64,000 bases of DNA, taken from positions 14,653,001 to 14,717,000 of the forward strand of contig JAYKKT010000061.1 of the NCBI GenBank assembly GCA_036023115.1, in the 5' to 3' direction. Shown here in pieces: positions 33,049 through 43,829 of the stretch; within the stretch, counting starts at the first letter, position 1; every line of letters starts with the position of its first letter. The DNA comes from Brasenia schreberi. Lineage: Eukaryota > Streptophyta > Magnoliopsida > Nymphaeales > Cabombaceae. The notes beneath the pieces were generated by a model. It had not been told where the DNA came from and searched no databases. It worked only from the letters and a program-made list of their open reading frames with translations. The translations under genes were made by a program, and so were the position numbers.

Positions 33049-33092
33049 CTAACATAGGGGGAGACTAATGGTCTATTAATAGAACCCCTTTT
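33049..33092 (-). repeat. Conserved LTR box, diverged copy in element C
   Basis: Here the left arm is changed: AATAGACCATTAGTCTCCCC. GGAG has become AGAC, which can still pair with GTCT just downstream. This is the only copy without the GGAG/CTCC pair. Confidence 0.55.
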
Positions 33093-33350
33093 GAATTGAA
33101 TGAAAATAAAGAGAGATTGAAAGAAGTAAGGGAAAGGAATTAGACTTCGACATCGGACTTTAATGGGCATTGGGTTGTAGAAGAGGTAGGAAGGACTCAT
33201 TCCTTCCTTCTCTTCTCCCTTCTCTTCCTCTCTCTGTCTCTCTTTCTCTCCCTCTCTTCCTCTCTCTCTTGCTACAACTCTCTCTCTCTTAGGCTCCCTC
33301 TACACATCCTTCAATGCTTATGAATGCTGGAAACTCAGCCCCAAGGCCCC

Positions 33351-33358
33351 CTTTTATA
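33351..33358 (-). promoter_or_regulatory. TATA box of element C
   Basis: TATAAAAG on the minus strand just before CTT-rich/GGGGGCC leader sequence, aligned with the TATA of D. Confidence 0.55.
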
Positions 33359-34547
33359 GATTTCAAGGGGGGCCTCTAGGGCCTTCCATGATTTGGGCCT
33401 TTGGGGCCATCCCAATCCAAATGGCTGGCCCATTTAAGCACATGGGATGCATGTGGGCTGGGGGGGTCCCTTCTTAGCCCATGTGGGCTTTGTGCAACCC
33501 ACATGGACCAACTCATTTATTTGACTTGGCTAGGTAAGCTCGACTCAACCTAGCCTGCCCCTTGCTCGATCTTGGTGGCTTGCCTTGAAACGATTCTTGA
33601 CTTGGGTGTGGTCTTCATTTGTTCTTTGAACTTCAGAGTTGAATCAACTCTAGCTTCAGTCAGCGTCTTTTGGCTCGTCTTAGGATCGACTTGAATTTTG
33701 AACTCAGGATGACCCTACTTCAAGGCTTGATTTGGATGCTTCATTCGATCATGCCTTCAGGAATTCTGTTTTGCTTAATTATCTTTTCATTTATGGTTTC
33801 AAATATTTCCTTTTTTATTATTTAAAACTATTTTGCTTGAGATATATTTGAAAATAATGAGTTCTTATCAAAAAATTTAAATACTTTTGAAAACAACTAT
33901 GTTCCATTCCAAATGTTTGTTTGCACGGGTGACCTGCTTTTGCTCCGTGAGTTAGTCTTTACCGTTTCAACCACTTTAACCCTTTGTTAGGTATAGGATG
34001 TTAGACCACTTTAACCCTTTCGATTAGTGTTGTATCTCGAACCACTTTAACCCTTGATGTGTGTAGGGTGTCGGACCACTTTAACCCTTCATGGGTGTAG
34101 GGTCCCGAAGTAGGACTATCATCAATCGGACGAGTTTTTAAGGCCTCATGTATATTTGATTTGAATTTAAAGGTTTTTGGTAAATTTGACATTTTGCAAA
34201 CATTTTTTGGTTTGGTTCTCAATGTCTCATTTTCATTTGTCTCTTTAAAGAAAATTTGTTTGAAACCATTCTTTCTCTAAAGAAAATCATTTGAAAAGCA
34301 GAATCCTACCAATTTAGTTTTGAGGGCAAAGCAATCTTTTTTTTTCCTTTGTCAAAATTGAATTTTTTTTAGAGGGGTTCCATTTACCCTCATTTTGAGG
34401 CTTCTATGAAATTTTGGTGTGGAAATGAGTTTGTTTAAGGATTCTTTATTTAAAAACCCTTAAAAGACCCAAAATTATAAATTTTTCTTAAAAAGGCAAA
34501 ATTTCTAAAAATCAAATGTTTTGAAAAAATATTTTTGTGTGTTTACA

Positions 34548-35640
34548 TAAATAAAGATACCTTAAACAAACCCATTTTCACACCAAAATTTTATAGGAGC
34601 CTCAAAATAAGGGTACTTTGCATTCCTCTAAAATAAATCAATTTTGACAAAAGGCCAAAAAAATGACTGCTTTGCCCTCAAAGCCAAATAAATAGGCGGG
34701 ATTCTATTGTTTCAAATGATTGCCTTCAAAGAAAAAATGGTTTCAAATAATCTTCTTCAAAGAAACATATGAAAATGATACATTGGGAACCAAACCCTTA
34801 AAATGTTTGCAAAATGACAAATTTACAAAATCTCTGAAATTCAAAACCAAACAAATCCAAATCAAGACCTCAAAAACTCGCATGATCGAGGATAGTCCTA
34901 CACCGCGACCCTACACCCATCAAAGGGTTAAAGTGGTATGAGATCGACCTAAGAGTTAAAGAGTTTCGATATCCTACACCCATCAAAAGGGTGAAAGCAC
35001 TCAAAACGATAAATGACTAACTCAAAGAGCGAAAGTAGATCACCCTTACAAACAAACACTAGGGATGATACTCAATTGTGTTCCAAAAAGAATATTTGAA
35101 AATTTTGTTAAAAACTCGATGTTTTCAAATATATCTCAAAAGAAAGGATTTTAAATAAATCATTTGAAACCATTTCTTACCTGAAAAGAGAATTGAATCA
35201 AGCAGAGCAAAATCTCAAGAGGCTAGGATAAAAAGGTTCGCCTGAAAGAAATGCAGTTTGAAGAAATGTAACTCCAAACACCTGCAATTTATCAAATCAA
35301 ATAAAGTTAGAATGGGTTGCACCTCATACAAGCCCAACTCAAGTTAAATTGGATGACACATGCAACTAGCCCAATTCAAATCAAGCCCTAAATCAAATCG
35401 ATCAAGCCCATACCAAATCAAACAAGATGGTCTCATTATCAAATCCAATTCAACTCAATCCAAAATGGGCTCATGATCCAGCCCATACCAAGTGAAACTT
35501 GGCTCATGACCAGCACATACCAATTCAAAAATGGACAGCATATGACCAAGCCCACACAAAATCAAATCAGGCTCGATACCAACTATGAAGCAAGATCAAA
35601 TTCAAGGCAAGATCGAGATTGAGTTCTACTCAAAAGCACT
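34548..35640 (+). mobile_element. LTR V: partial plus-strand LTR (type D)
   Basis: It begins at about position 95 of a type D LTR (AAAGATACCTTAAACAAACC) and shares U3 with D, including the ACACCCATCAAAGGGTTAAAG unit (34,910-35,010). It has no TATA box or end. It runs into LTR W near 35,640. The missing first 95 bp should have lain on the other side of C. Confidence 0.65.
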
Positions 35641-35828
35641 CAATTCAAGTCAAAGGGCCATACTAAAGAAGCTCAAATCAAAATTGAACATTTGATTTTA
35701 AAATATTGTTTTTAGTATTTTTTGAAATTTGCAGGTTGTATTTAAATTAGAGATTTTAAACAAGTCTATTGTTTTGAAAACTCTCAAACATGTTTGGATA
35801 TTTTTGAAAATATTTTAGGGTGTTTACA
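35641..35828 (-). mobile_element. LTR W: short 5' end of a minus-strand LTR
   Basis: In sense TGTAAACACCCTAAAATATT from 35,828. It matches LTR N (26,745) rather than D or A: TTTTCGAAA/TTTTCAAAA blocks and ACAATAGACTTGTTT. After 35,828 the sequence is unrelated to any LTR. Confidence 0.6.
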
Positions 35829-36571
35829 AGAACATCAATGTGTTACTAATCATTCACAAGTTGATATGGCAAACCAGGTAAGTTTTCCAACTATTTATCA
35901 ATTTTTGCAACTGATATTACCATTTAAGCAATTAAGTTTAAAGTATCATCGATACAGATTTCAAGAATTGAGAATTGCATTGAGGATTTGGTTCAACTTG
36001 TAATCCAATCAATGTCTTTCAAAAATCCATGAATTATAAGGAGCCTAAAGACCAATCACGTGAAAGATAGGTTGAACCATTAGAGACTTTGGAAAGATTA
36101 ATATGTTATTGGCAGATTAAATGTTGTCATGTCATGGATAGTGTTAAACCGTGCACTCATTAACAAATACAGCACTACCTCAAGCATATGCTATTGATTT
36201 GCAATGATTAGATAATATTTAAAGCTCAATATTGTGATTTAGGTCACAATAAAAAACTTCTAAACTTGTCCCGAACAAATCTAAAAAATACACATTTGTG
36301 AGAATCAGATTATAAAATTTTAGTACATTTTCACTATATTAGCATTTGCCAGAACGAACTATTGATCTATTTGCATAATAGAGTGAAAACATTGAAAACC
36401 CTATAGGTTTAATTACCTCTCTAGAGAACATAGACTTATTAAAACAAATAAAATATGGGACTATTTTAAAATACATTTCAACTTCTTATGTTAACTAGAA
36501 ACTCCATAAAGTGACCAAGTGAACTACTTTGGAAAATAAAAATCAATACTACCATAGGTTTGTTTGTTGGG
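35829..36571. other. AT-rich spacer between retrotransposons, no gene seen
   Basis: About 740 bp that match none of the LTR or internal sequences in the window. No convincing reading frame. It may be the original host DNA or a short piece of an unrelated element. Its left edge is the W terminus and its right edge the D start (flanking TTGGG). Confidence 0.5.
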
Positions 36572-37013
36572 TGTAAACACCCAAAAAAAATTTCGATAAT
36601 TTGATCTTTTAGAAAATTTGCCTTTTAAAAGAAAAAATTACGGTTTTGAGTCTTTTAAGGGTTTTCAAATAAAGACACCTTAAATGAACTCATTTCCGCA
36701 CCAAAATTTCATGGCAGCTTCAAAATAAAGGTAAATTACACCTCTCAAAAAAATTCAATTTTGACAAAGAGCCAAAAAAATGATTGCTTTGCCCTCATGC
36801 CCAAATTGGCAGCATTCTGCCTGTTCAAATGATTTCATCTAAAAAAATGATGGTTTCAAACAATTTTCTTCAAAGAAACAAATAGAAATGAGACAGTGAG
36901 AACCAAACCCAAAAATATTTGCAAAAATATCAAATTTTCAAAAACCTTTGAAATACAAATCAAATCAAATCAAGTCTCAAAAACTTTCCTGATTGAGGAT
37001 AGTCCTACTCCGG

Positions 37014-37150
37014 GACCCTACACCCATCAAGGGTTAAAGTGGTCCGACACCCTACACCCATCAAGGGTTAAAGTGGTCCGACACCCTACACCCATCAAGG
37101 GTTAAAGTGGTTCGATATCCTACACCCAACAAAGGGTTAAAGTGGTTGAA
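37014..37150 (+). repeat. 34-bp tandem repeats in U3 of LTR D
   Basis: Four units; GGGTTAAAGTGGT starts at 37,031, 37,065, 37,099 and 37,134. Each unit has CCTACACCCATCAA. Similar blocks occur in Q, C, V, G and at 43,600-43,650. Confidence 0.88.
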
Positions 37151-37890
37151 ATAGTAAAGACTAACTCACAGGGCGAAATCAGGTTGCCCATAGAAACAAA
37201 CACTAGGAATAGAACTCAGTTGTTTTCAAAAGAATATTTAAAGATTTTGACAAAACTCAATATTTTTAAATATAATTTCAAATTAAATGGTTTTAAATAA
37301 TCAAAAAGAAAATATTTGAAACCATGAATGAAAAGGGACAAAGATGAATCATTCCCGTCAAAGATTTAGGCAACAGTTAAAGCAAGCTCACATCAAGCAG
37401 GGACAGATCTCAGGTAGGCCCAGACAAAGCTAGATCATCTCGGCCAAGCCCACTTACCCCGACCAAAGGAGCAAGCTCACCTAGTCAGGGAGCAAGGAGG
37501 AGGCCCATTCAAAGATGGCACTCGGCTGCACCAAATGAAGCCAAGGACTGCACCCAAGGATGCCTCACATCATGAGCCAAGCCAAGCTTATATCAAATAA
37601 GGCTTAAGGCAGCCCAAGAATTGATTGGATGAACCACAACCGAATGAAGCCAACCAAGGCAAGACCACATGGGAGTGAATCAAGCCCACAGTTGAGTCAA
37701 GGTCCAGCCGGCCATGCTTGGGTATACCTAGCCAACTAAACCCACTTGGGGCTGGTCCAGCACTTGATTAAATGGGACCACAAAAAGGTGTCCATGTGAT
37801 GGACTTAGGGAAAGCCAAATGGATCAAGACATGGGTCAAGGAACCCATGCCCAATCCGAACCAAGGAAGGGTCTAGCTCCTCCCTTGGCC

Positions 37891-37898
37891 TATAAATA
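37891..37898 (+). promoter_or_regulatory. TATA box of LTR D
   Basis: TATAAATA in TTGGCCTATAAATAGAGGCC, followed by a GA-rich leader. Confidence 0.65.
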
Positions 37899-38182
37899 GA
37901 GGCCAAGGGGAGGGGTGTTTCCAGCATCTTAGACATTTGGAAGAGGCTTGCCAAGGCTAGAGTGAGGTGTAGGAGATAGCTTAGGAGAGAGAAGAGTGGC
38001 TGCAACAAGAGAGAAAGAGAGAGAAATAGTGAGAAGAGAGAGAAGAGAGAAAGGAGAGAGTGAAAGGAGAAGAGGAAGGGGACGATCTCCCTCTTGTGTC
38101 CGGGTTCCCTTGGAGGGCTGGTAAGTAAGCCTCCTTTTCCCATTGATGATCTTGATTCTCTTCCTTACATTCAATTTGAGAA

Positions 38183-38227
38183 AGGGGTTGTATTAATGGA
38201 GCTTTGTCTCCCCCCATGTTGTAATAA
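38183..38227 (+). repeat. Conserved LTR box, copy in LTR D
   Basis: GGGGTTGTATTAATGGAG, loop CTTTGT, CTCCCCCCATG, TTGTAATAA. Confidence 0.7.
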
Positions 38228-39343
38228 CAAGTAGAAATGATGCCAATTTTGTTTCATGTTTATGCACTCTACTTGTTTGCTTTCTTGATTCTCTACCTCT
38301 CGATATTCTATAAACTCATATAACTCCTAACCCCCTCTATGCTTAAGATAATATATACATTTACATTCATTTTCCTTAGGTAATATGCTTTAATTTTGTT
38401 GTCGATGTCATTTAAATTCGTTTGGATGCATGCATATAATTTCTAAAACTGAAACTATATTTTTCTACATCCTGTATATGTCGATTGCTTTATTTTTCAT
38501 TGCTAAACTACTACTCCAAATGATCTGAAACTTAATACACTGAATCTAAACACATAATCCCACTAGAAATAAAATGTTCAAGAATTTTAGGATCGTGTAG
38601 ACTCGTGAATAAAATAGGAAAAGATCATTCAAATTCTTTTTGCACAGTCTATTTTCCTACAATAGGGTTTCAGTAAAAGTCTCTTAACTTTGTTTGTAAT
38701 AAACCAAAATTGATAACATTAGTTTTATTGGAAAGCTTATATCCACAACTTTCTAACAAGATTAAAATCATATAATTTGGAGTTCTGTGCACTAAGATAC
38801 AGAAGCTTCTTTAGGCATCTGTGTTTCTATAACATAGTATTTTGGAATACTTGAGTAGTGGGTTGTCCCGGATTTAATTCTGCAAATCTACAACACCAAA
38901 TCATAAAGTAAGAATAGATTTAGAATCTCCACATTCCATGCTATGTTCTGTGAATTTTTCCTGAATTTTGGAGATCTCTGAGTCTCCCAAAAAAAATATG
39001 GAAATCATCTCTCAAAACATAACTAGTTTTGTTTTTCAGAACTTGAAAGCCTTCAATCTCTAGACTAAGTGCACGAGTTTGATTTGATCCAAAACCATCT
39101 TTCAAAGTGAATTTTGGAAATATACACTAGCACAAATAAATCCTCAAAGTATCTAGGCTGACCCAAGTAGTGGTTCAAGAAGGCCTAAGGCGAAAAGATC
39201 CCACTTAGCCACAATCACCCACAAAGTCAAAAGTATACTTTCCTAATTTTACTAAGCTGGCACGCTCGCGCATAAACGAAGTAGGTTGAGAAGTTTATTT
39301 CAAGCCTCTACACAGGCTTTGGAATAAAAAATTTACATCTACA

Positions 39344-39364
39344 GAATTGGCACGCCCTACAGGA
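39344..39364 (+). promoter_or_regulatory. Primer-binding site of element D
   Basis: GAAT then TGGCACGCCCTACAGGAC, a slightly diverged form of the site in B and C. Confidence 0.65.
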
Positions 39365-39480
39365 CTTGGGTCTTTGAGGATTGATTAAGCTTGGTGTCGA
39401 TTTCTCCAAATTCACTCTTTTTGAAAAAATTTGGTGTTTAATCCATTTTTTGTGCGAAGATCTATTCTTTTCTTCAAATA

Positions 39481-39903
39481 ATGTCAAGTTTGGATGATTC
39501 CTTTGAAAACATATCAAGGAAGGCCTCATCACATTTTCCAAATCGGTTTTCCAAAACCACAAAGAAATCCTCTAAAACCCAATATGAAGAACTTGCCTCT
39601 TTGAGGGAAAGAGCAAGGTAACTTGAAAGGGAAATTGAGGCCCTTAGCCAAAATGCTATGGCACATCATTCCCATGAGAAATCATCTCGGCTACATAGAG
39701 AGAAAAACCATACCCGGAAAACCAAATTGAGCCCAAAATCCGACGAAGCAAATGATGTCATAAATGCAGCAAGTGTTGAGATCGATTCATCTAACCTTGC
39801 AAATAATCCAAAAACTCCTTTTTCCATTGAAAAGCCAAAAAAAAATCTTCATTTGGAAAAATCTAAAAAATCTAAAAAATCTTTAAAAATAAAAAATATT
39901 TGA
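39481..39903 (+). pseudogene. Element D gag N-terminal fragment, one in-frame stop
   Basis: ATG at 39,481: MSSLDDSFENISRKASSHF, then ELASLRERAR, a TAA at 39,619, and on in the same frame with LEREIEALSQNAMAHHSHEK. C has CAA at the stop position, so a single C-to-T change likely made it. The frame continues to 39,903 through a lysine-rich tail (LEKSKKSKKSLKIKN). About 140 codons, helical and charged; it matches only the first fifth of M's gag. Confidence 0.75.
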
Positions 39904-39991
39904 ATATCAAAAAGTTGAAATTCTGAAAACTCAAAATGAAGACATCCCTATCACACAAACCACTCCAAATTTTTCACGATCATGCACTCCG

Positions 39992-40255
39992 ATGGGTTCC
40001 ATCCCCATGAGCACCACCTCACACATTTCAAAAAATACAAGGGAGAATGAGTATTGCACACACATGGGCTTCGAGGATGAAATCCAAGACCTCGCAAAGC
40101 AATGTAAGCTCAAAGACACACAAGAGCTCAAGCCACTTCAGGATGCCTACAAGGAAGCTTGCTCTCACTATGAAAAGGTAGTCAAGCTCGAAAAAGGTAT
40201 GTCTGAAACTCATTCCCCCCAAAACTCCCTACTTGATACTCCCTTCTTAGTGTAG
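39992..40255 (+). CDS. Small coiled-coil-like protein of the non-autonomous Tat lineage (unknown function)
   Basis: An 87-codon open frame whose core GFEDEIQDLAKQ, KEACSHYEKVVKLEKGMSE is shared with C (31,000-31,264) and in part with B (17,890-17,980). It is rich in E, K, L and Q with no transmembrane stretch. The first in-frame ATG is the annotated start; the frame may be joined to the preceding gag piece. In M no counterpart is visible between gag N-terminus and capsid. It may be a diverged part of a gag-like protein or an acquired segment. Whether it is translated is unknown. Confidence 0.45.
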   Translation: MGSIPMSTTSHISKNTRENEYCTHMGFEDEIQDLAKQCKLKDTQELKPLQDAYKEACSHYEKVVKLEKGMSETHSPQNSLLDTPFLV

Positions 40256-40257
40256 GA

Positions 40258-41133
40258 TTGTTAAAACATTCATATGCATTTGATCACACTCATGCACCCA
40301 CAAACCCACAAAATGTGCTCAAGCATGTGGATTTTCAAGGTGCGCCGAATGTCCCGCACCAACAAAAAAAAATTCAAAATGAAAAAAAAAAAGAAAACAA
40401 AATTCAAAATATGGTAGACGCGGTTACTCCTAAGGCATGCATCGACATCCTAGGTACACCTAACCCTACCATGAACAAAAATATTTCTTTGAGCCAAGGT
40501 TTGTATCATGAACCCAAACCTATGGCCATAACTTCCCCGAACATCCCTAAACCAACCAAGGGACCAACCATGGTTTCCCTTGGAATCCATACATTTTCAC
40601 TTCACAAGGGATCAAACATGTTTTCCTTTTGCGTCCAAATAAACACAAATCATCCACCCTAGGGGCACATTGGGTTACACCTAGGGTCCATACCAAAATC
40701 GTCCACCTCTTGAGAGAGCCCAAGCCAAAACCTCTCAAACCACCCTCTCCTAGGATCGTGTATCTCCTAGGGAAGCCCAAGCCATCTCTAACCCATACCC
40801 CCAACTCCTAGCCAAGCCAACTCGCGTGTATGACCATGATATGGATGACACATTATTCCAAGGTCATCCTCATTACAAAAAAAATTTGAAACTCAAAAAG
40901 CCTTAGAATATGATGTTGAACATAGGATATGCACCCTACAAGGGTCTAGGAGTCAAGAGCCAAGGTTAGAGCCCATCCTACCTCTTCCTAACCTGGGTCG
41001 ACATGGATTGGGATACACCTCATCCATAACCCCTGAGCCACCACCTAACACCAATTGGGTCAAAGGTGCCCTAAAGCCAACTAAAACTGAAACCTATGGT
41101 TTAGACCTCTTGTTTAGATTCTAATTCATGATG
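40258..41133 (+). pseudogene. Element D linker region (relic)
   Basis: The open frame 40,258-40,662 shares HTHAPTNPQN, DFQGAPNVPHQ, TPKACIDILGTPNPTM with B, then PTKGPTMVSLGIHT. It is shifted near 40,660. The next part repeats short K-P-P-S-P-R-I-VYLLGKPKPS units and ends with TRVYDHDMDDTLFQGHP-type sequence near 40,850. Then the NMMLNIGYAPY-like and YGLGY-like linker follows, with stops. Protease is absent although it sits between these blocks in M and Z. Confidence 0.6.
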
Positions 41134-41145
41134 TTTTCTTTGTAG
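41134..41145 (+). promoter_or_regulatory. Conserved 3' splice-site-like motif (element D)
   Basis: TTTTCTTTGTAG then GTTTGATGGAAGA, as in Z, M and B. Confidence 0.45.
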
Positions 41146-41149
41146 GTTT

Positions 41150-41470
41150 GATGGAAGACCCCTTTTTACAAAAAATCCAAAAAAATATATATATTTGGAA
41201 AACCAAAAAAATCTAGAAAATTTTCAAAACCAAAAAACATGGGAAAAATTAGAAAACTCCAAAAAGAAAGTCTTTTATGTTTGTCCTTCTAGAATTTGTT
41301 TGGAAAAATACAAAAACATCTAAAAAGAGAAAAATCAACACCATTTTTCAAAAAAAAATTGTCAATTCTCTTAGAGATGATTTGAGTGATGTCAATTTAT
41401 ATGAACTTCCTAAAAATCAACAAAGTCTTGGACTTGGGGAAACATTCAAGTTCCTTAGAAGGTGACCAAC
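41150..41470 (+). pseudogene. Element D stub of the RT N-terminal extension
   Basis: After an A-rich low-complexity start, the frame reads DDLSDVNLYELPKNQQSLG and ETFKFLRR-GDQ, a diverged form of SELPEFHKILDFE and SVGGDFIEVN in M. All later pol sequence is gone; the element passes straight to its non-coding tail near 41,480. Confidence 0.55.
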
Positions 41471-41479
41471 ATAGGAATC

Positions 41480-43126
41480 AACCTATATCCAAAATGCATC
41501 ATGGCTACGATCATATCAGGCATATTCCTAAGCCATTCCAAAAACCAAGATCGTGCATGTATGAACCATTCATTCATCACACTAAATATCATTCATCACA
41601 TGATAGGGTTGGCCATAGTATGAATGCTCATGTCATCTCCACCAAACTAGGGGCATGTAGAATGCATTCCCTAAACACATTTCATGGAGACTTAACGCAT
41701 TCATCATTTCATAGAGCATGTATCTCCATCATCTCATATAGAATACATTTTTACATGTCATGCATCGCATGCACATCATTCACCCAAAGAGGCCCAAAAA
41801 GGTGGTAGACCAAGTGGGAATGTCCCCACATCATAAAAAGGGACAAAACAAAAAAAAAGAGATCATGCATATTCGCTCATGGATGCCTAGGGAAAAAACA
41901 TAGTAGACCCTATAAATACCCAATATCAAAAAGATATGATGTTTAGTGTCTACTATAAATTCTTTTGAAATGATTTTTGCAAAATGGATATTCTTTAATG
42001 TCTTGAAGAAGGAAGCAAGTTGAATATAGGCCCCTTAACTAAGGATTGATGCTCTATGAAAAGTGGAGTGTTTTCAAAATCAATTAATGACATTTCAAAA
42101 ATCCTTCTTTTACAAGATAGGGACTAGTTCAAAATTACAAAATATTTTCAAATTGTATGTGCTATTATGAAATAGGGCATACTTGATTAGACCGAGTATC
42201 TAGACGGACAAGTTGTTTCCCCACTTCATTCTCTCCAAAAAGTAAAATTGGCAAAAAGTCAAAATAGAAAGAAAATATAAAGGAAGAAAATAAACCTCCA
42301 ATATACAAGTCTTCCTAAAAAGAAAAAGAGAAAAAAAAAACTTTCAATATAGAGGTTCCCTTTGAAAGAAAAGAAAAAGAAATACCAAAGCTCAAAAAAA
42401 AAGCAATTTTCCATCAAAAATTTTTTAGCCTTAAATCATAGGACGCTTTAGAAGGGACTATGGTAACTCTTTCCCAAATCTCCTATAGCTTCTCTCAAAA
42501 GAAAAAGGTTTGTCAATATGGTCCTAAAATAGGAATAGAACCAACCAATTTGGATCTTATTTTGTTTGAGGATTAAGCCTTGTAGTGTGAAAAATAGAGT
42601 TTTGAAATGTTGTTGAGTTTTTCCAACAATAAAAACCTCCACTAAGTAATTTTTTATTAGAACCAAAGTGAAGAGAAATATAAAAGATGAAAGTCCTTTT
42701 TGATAGAAACAAAAAGAAAGTATTCATTTTAAAATAATTTTTACAAAAACCCAAGGCATCAAGGAAATGAACATGGAGGTCATCCCACTTAAGGCAGCCA
42801 ACTTTCATGAGATCTCCCCTAAAAAAATGTGGAGATCATCAAACATTCATCTATGGCATACATCTCATGCTCATATGCATTCATAGATGGTCCTATGCAC
42901 ATATGATCCATGCATTTGTCAACTATCATCCACGTTGAGTCATCTTTGCTAGAAATTCTCTTCTCCATTGGAATTAGGATAACCCAAGTCCAAGAAATTA
43001 ATCCCTTAACAAAAATGAGAAAGTTTATGAAATCTTGATTCAACTCAAATCAACTATAAATTTCCAAAAGAATAAAAAAATTATGGGTGTTATTCTTTGT
43101 CATTAACCAAATAAATTTGTATTAAT
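41480..43126 (+). other. Element D 3' non-coding region
   Basis: No supported gene. It matches B's tail (about 23,750-25,530) and is repeated inverted at 44,370-45,515 (G). It contains CATGTATCTCCATCATCTC, an A-rich stretch with GAAAGAAAA units (42,230-42,420) and the PPT at its end. Confidence 0.7.
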
Positions 43127-43142
43127 GCCAAAGAAGGGCATC
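43127..43142 (+). promoter_or_regulatory. Polypurine tract of element D
   Basis: GCCAAAGAAGGGCATC right before TGTAAACACCC. Confidence 0.75.
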
Positions 43143-43822
43143 TGTAAACACCCAAAAATTTTCTCAAAATAATTTGATCTTTTAGAAATTTTGCCTTTTT
43201 TTAAAAAAAATTACGGTTTGAGTCTTTTAAATTTTGCCTTTTTTAATAAAAAATTACAGTTTCAAACAAAGACACCTTAAACGGACTCATTTTCACATTA
43301 AAATTTCATGACAGCTTCAAAATAAAGATAAATTACACATCTCTCAAAAAAAACAATTTTGACAAAGAGCCAAAAAAATGATTGCTTTGCCCTCAAGCCC
43401 AAATTAACAACATTTTGACTGTTCAAATGATTTTATCTAAAGAAATGATGGTTTCAAACAATTTTCTTCAAAGAAACAAATAGAAACGAGACATTGGGAA
43501 CTAAACACAAAAATGTTTGCAAAAATATTAAATTTACAAAAAAATTGAAATATAAATCAAATCAAATCAAGTCTCAAAAATTCGCCCGATTGATGATAGT
43601 CCTACTCCAGGACCATACACCCATCAAGGGTTAAAGTGGTCTACCTCCTTACACCCATCTAGGGGTAAAGACTAACTCACGGGGTGAAAGAAGGCCGCCC
43701 ATAGAAACAAACACTAGGAATGGAACTCAGTTGTTTTCAAAAGAATATTTGAATATTTTGACAAAACTAAATATTTTCAAATATAATTTCAAATGAAATG
43801 GTTTAAAATAATAAAAAAGGAA
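43143..43822 (+). mobile_element. Element D 3' LTR, first 680 bp
   Basis: It matches the start of the 5' LTR of D, including the repeat unit at 43,600-43,650, and stops at an A-rich junction near 43,822 where an inverted LTR of the same type begins. Confidence 0.8.
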
Positions 43823-43829
43823 ATGGTTC

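Larger units (their letters stand above)
31933..34547 (-). mobile_element. Element C 5' LTR (minus strand, type D)
   Basis: In sense TGTAAACACAC (34,547) to CATCTATA (31,933), 2.6 kb, with the same plan as LTR D: repeats of ACCACTTTAACCCTT (33,970-34,100), TATAAAAG (33,358-33,351), a long purine-rich leader (complement of the CT-rich 33,190-33,300), the conserved box (33,092-33,049) and an AT-rich U5. Its outer edge abuts plus-strand LTR V about 95 bp into V, so C was inserted in V. Confidence 0.82.
36572..39343 (+). mobile_element. Element D 5' LTR
   Basis: TGTAAACACCC to ACATCTACA, 2.77 kb, complete. U3 with four 34-bp repeats (37,014-37,150), TATA box, GA-rich leader (37,980-38,080), conserved box (38,183-38,227), AT-rich U5 with CGTGTAGACTCGTG and a GCTGGCACGCTCGCGC block close to the end. 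It is the reference copy for type D (T, C, Q, V, G). Confidence 0.88.
36572..43822 (+). mobile_element. Element D: non-autonomous Tat-like retrotransposon, 3' LTR truncated
   Basis: A 7.25-kb plus-strand element. 5' LTR 36,572-39,343; PBS 39,344; gag N-terminus 39,481-39,903; coiled-coil ORF 39,992-40,255; linker to 41,133; acceptor-like site 41,144; a stub of RT extension to 41,470; non-coding tail to 43,125; PPT 43,127-43,142; 3' LTR start 43,143, cut at about 43,822. Only about 3.8 kb lies between the LTRs, and it lacks capsid, protease, RT, RNase H and integrase. Same plan as B and C. Confidence 0.85.
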
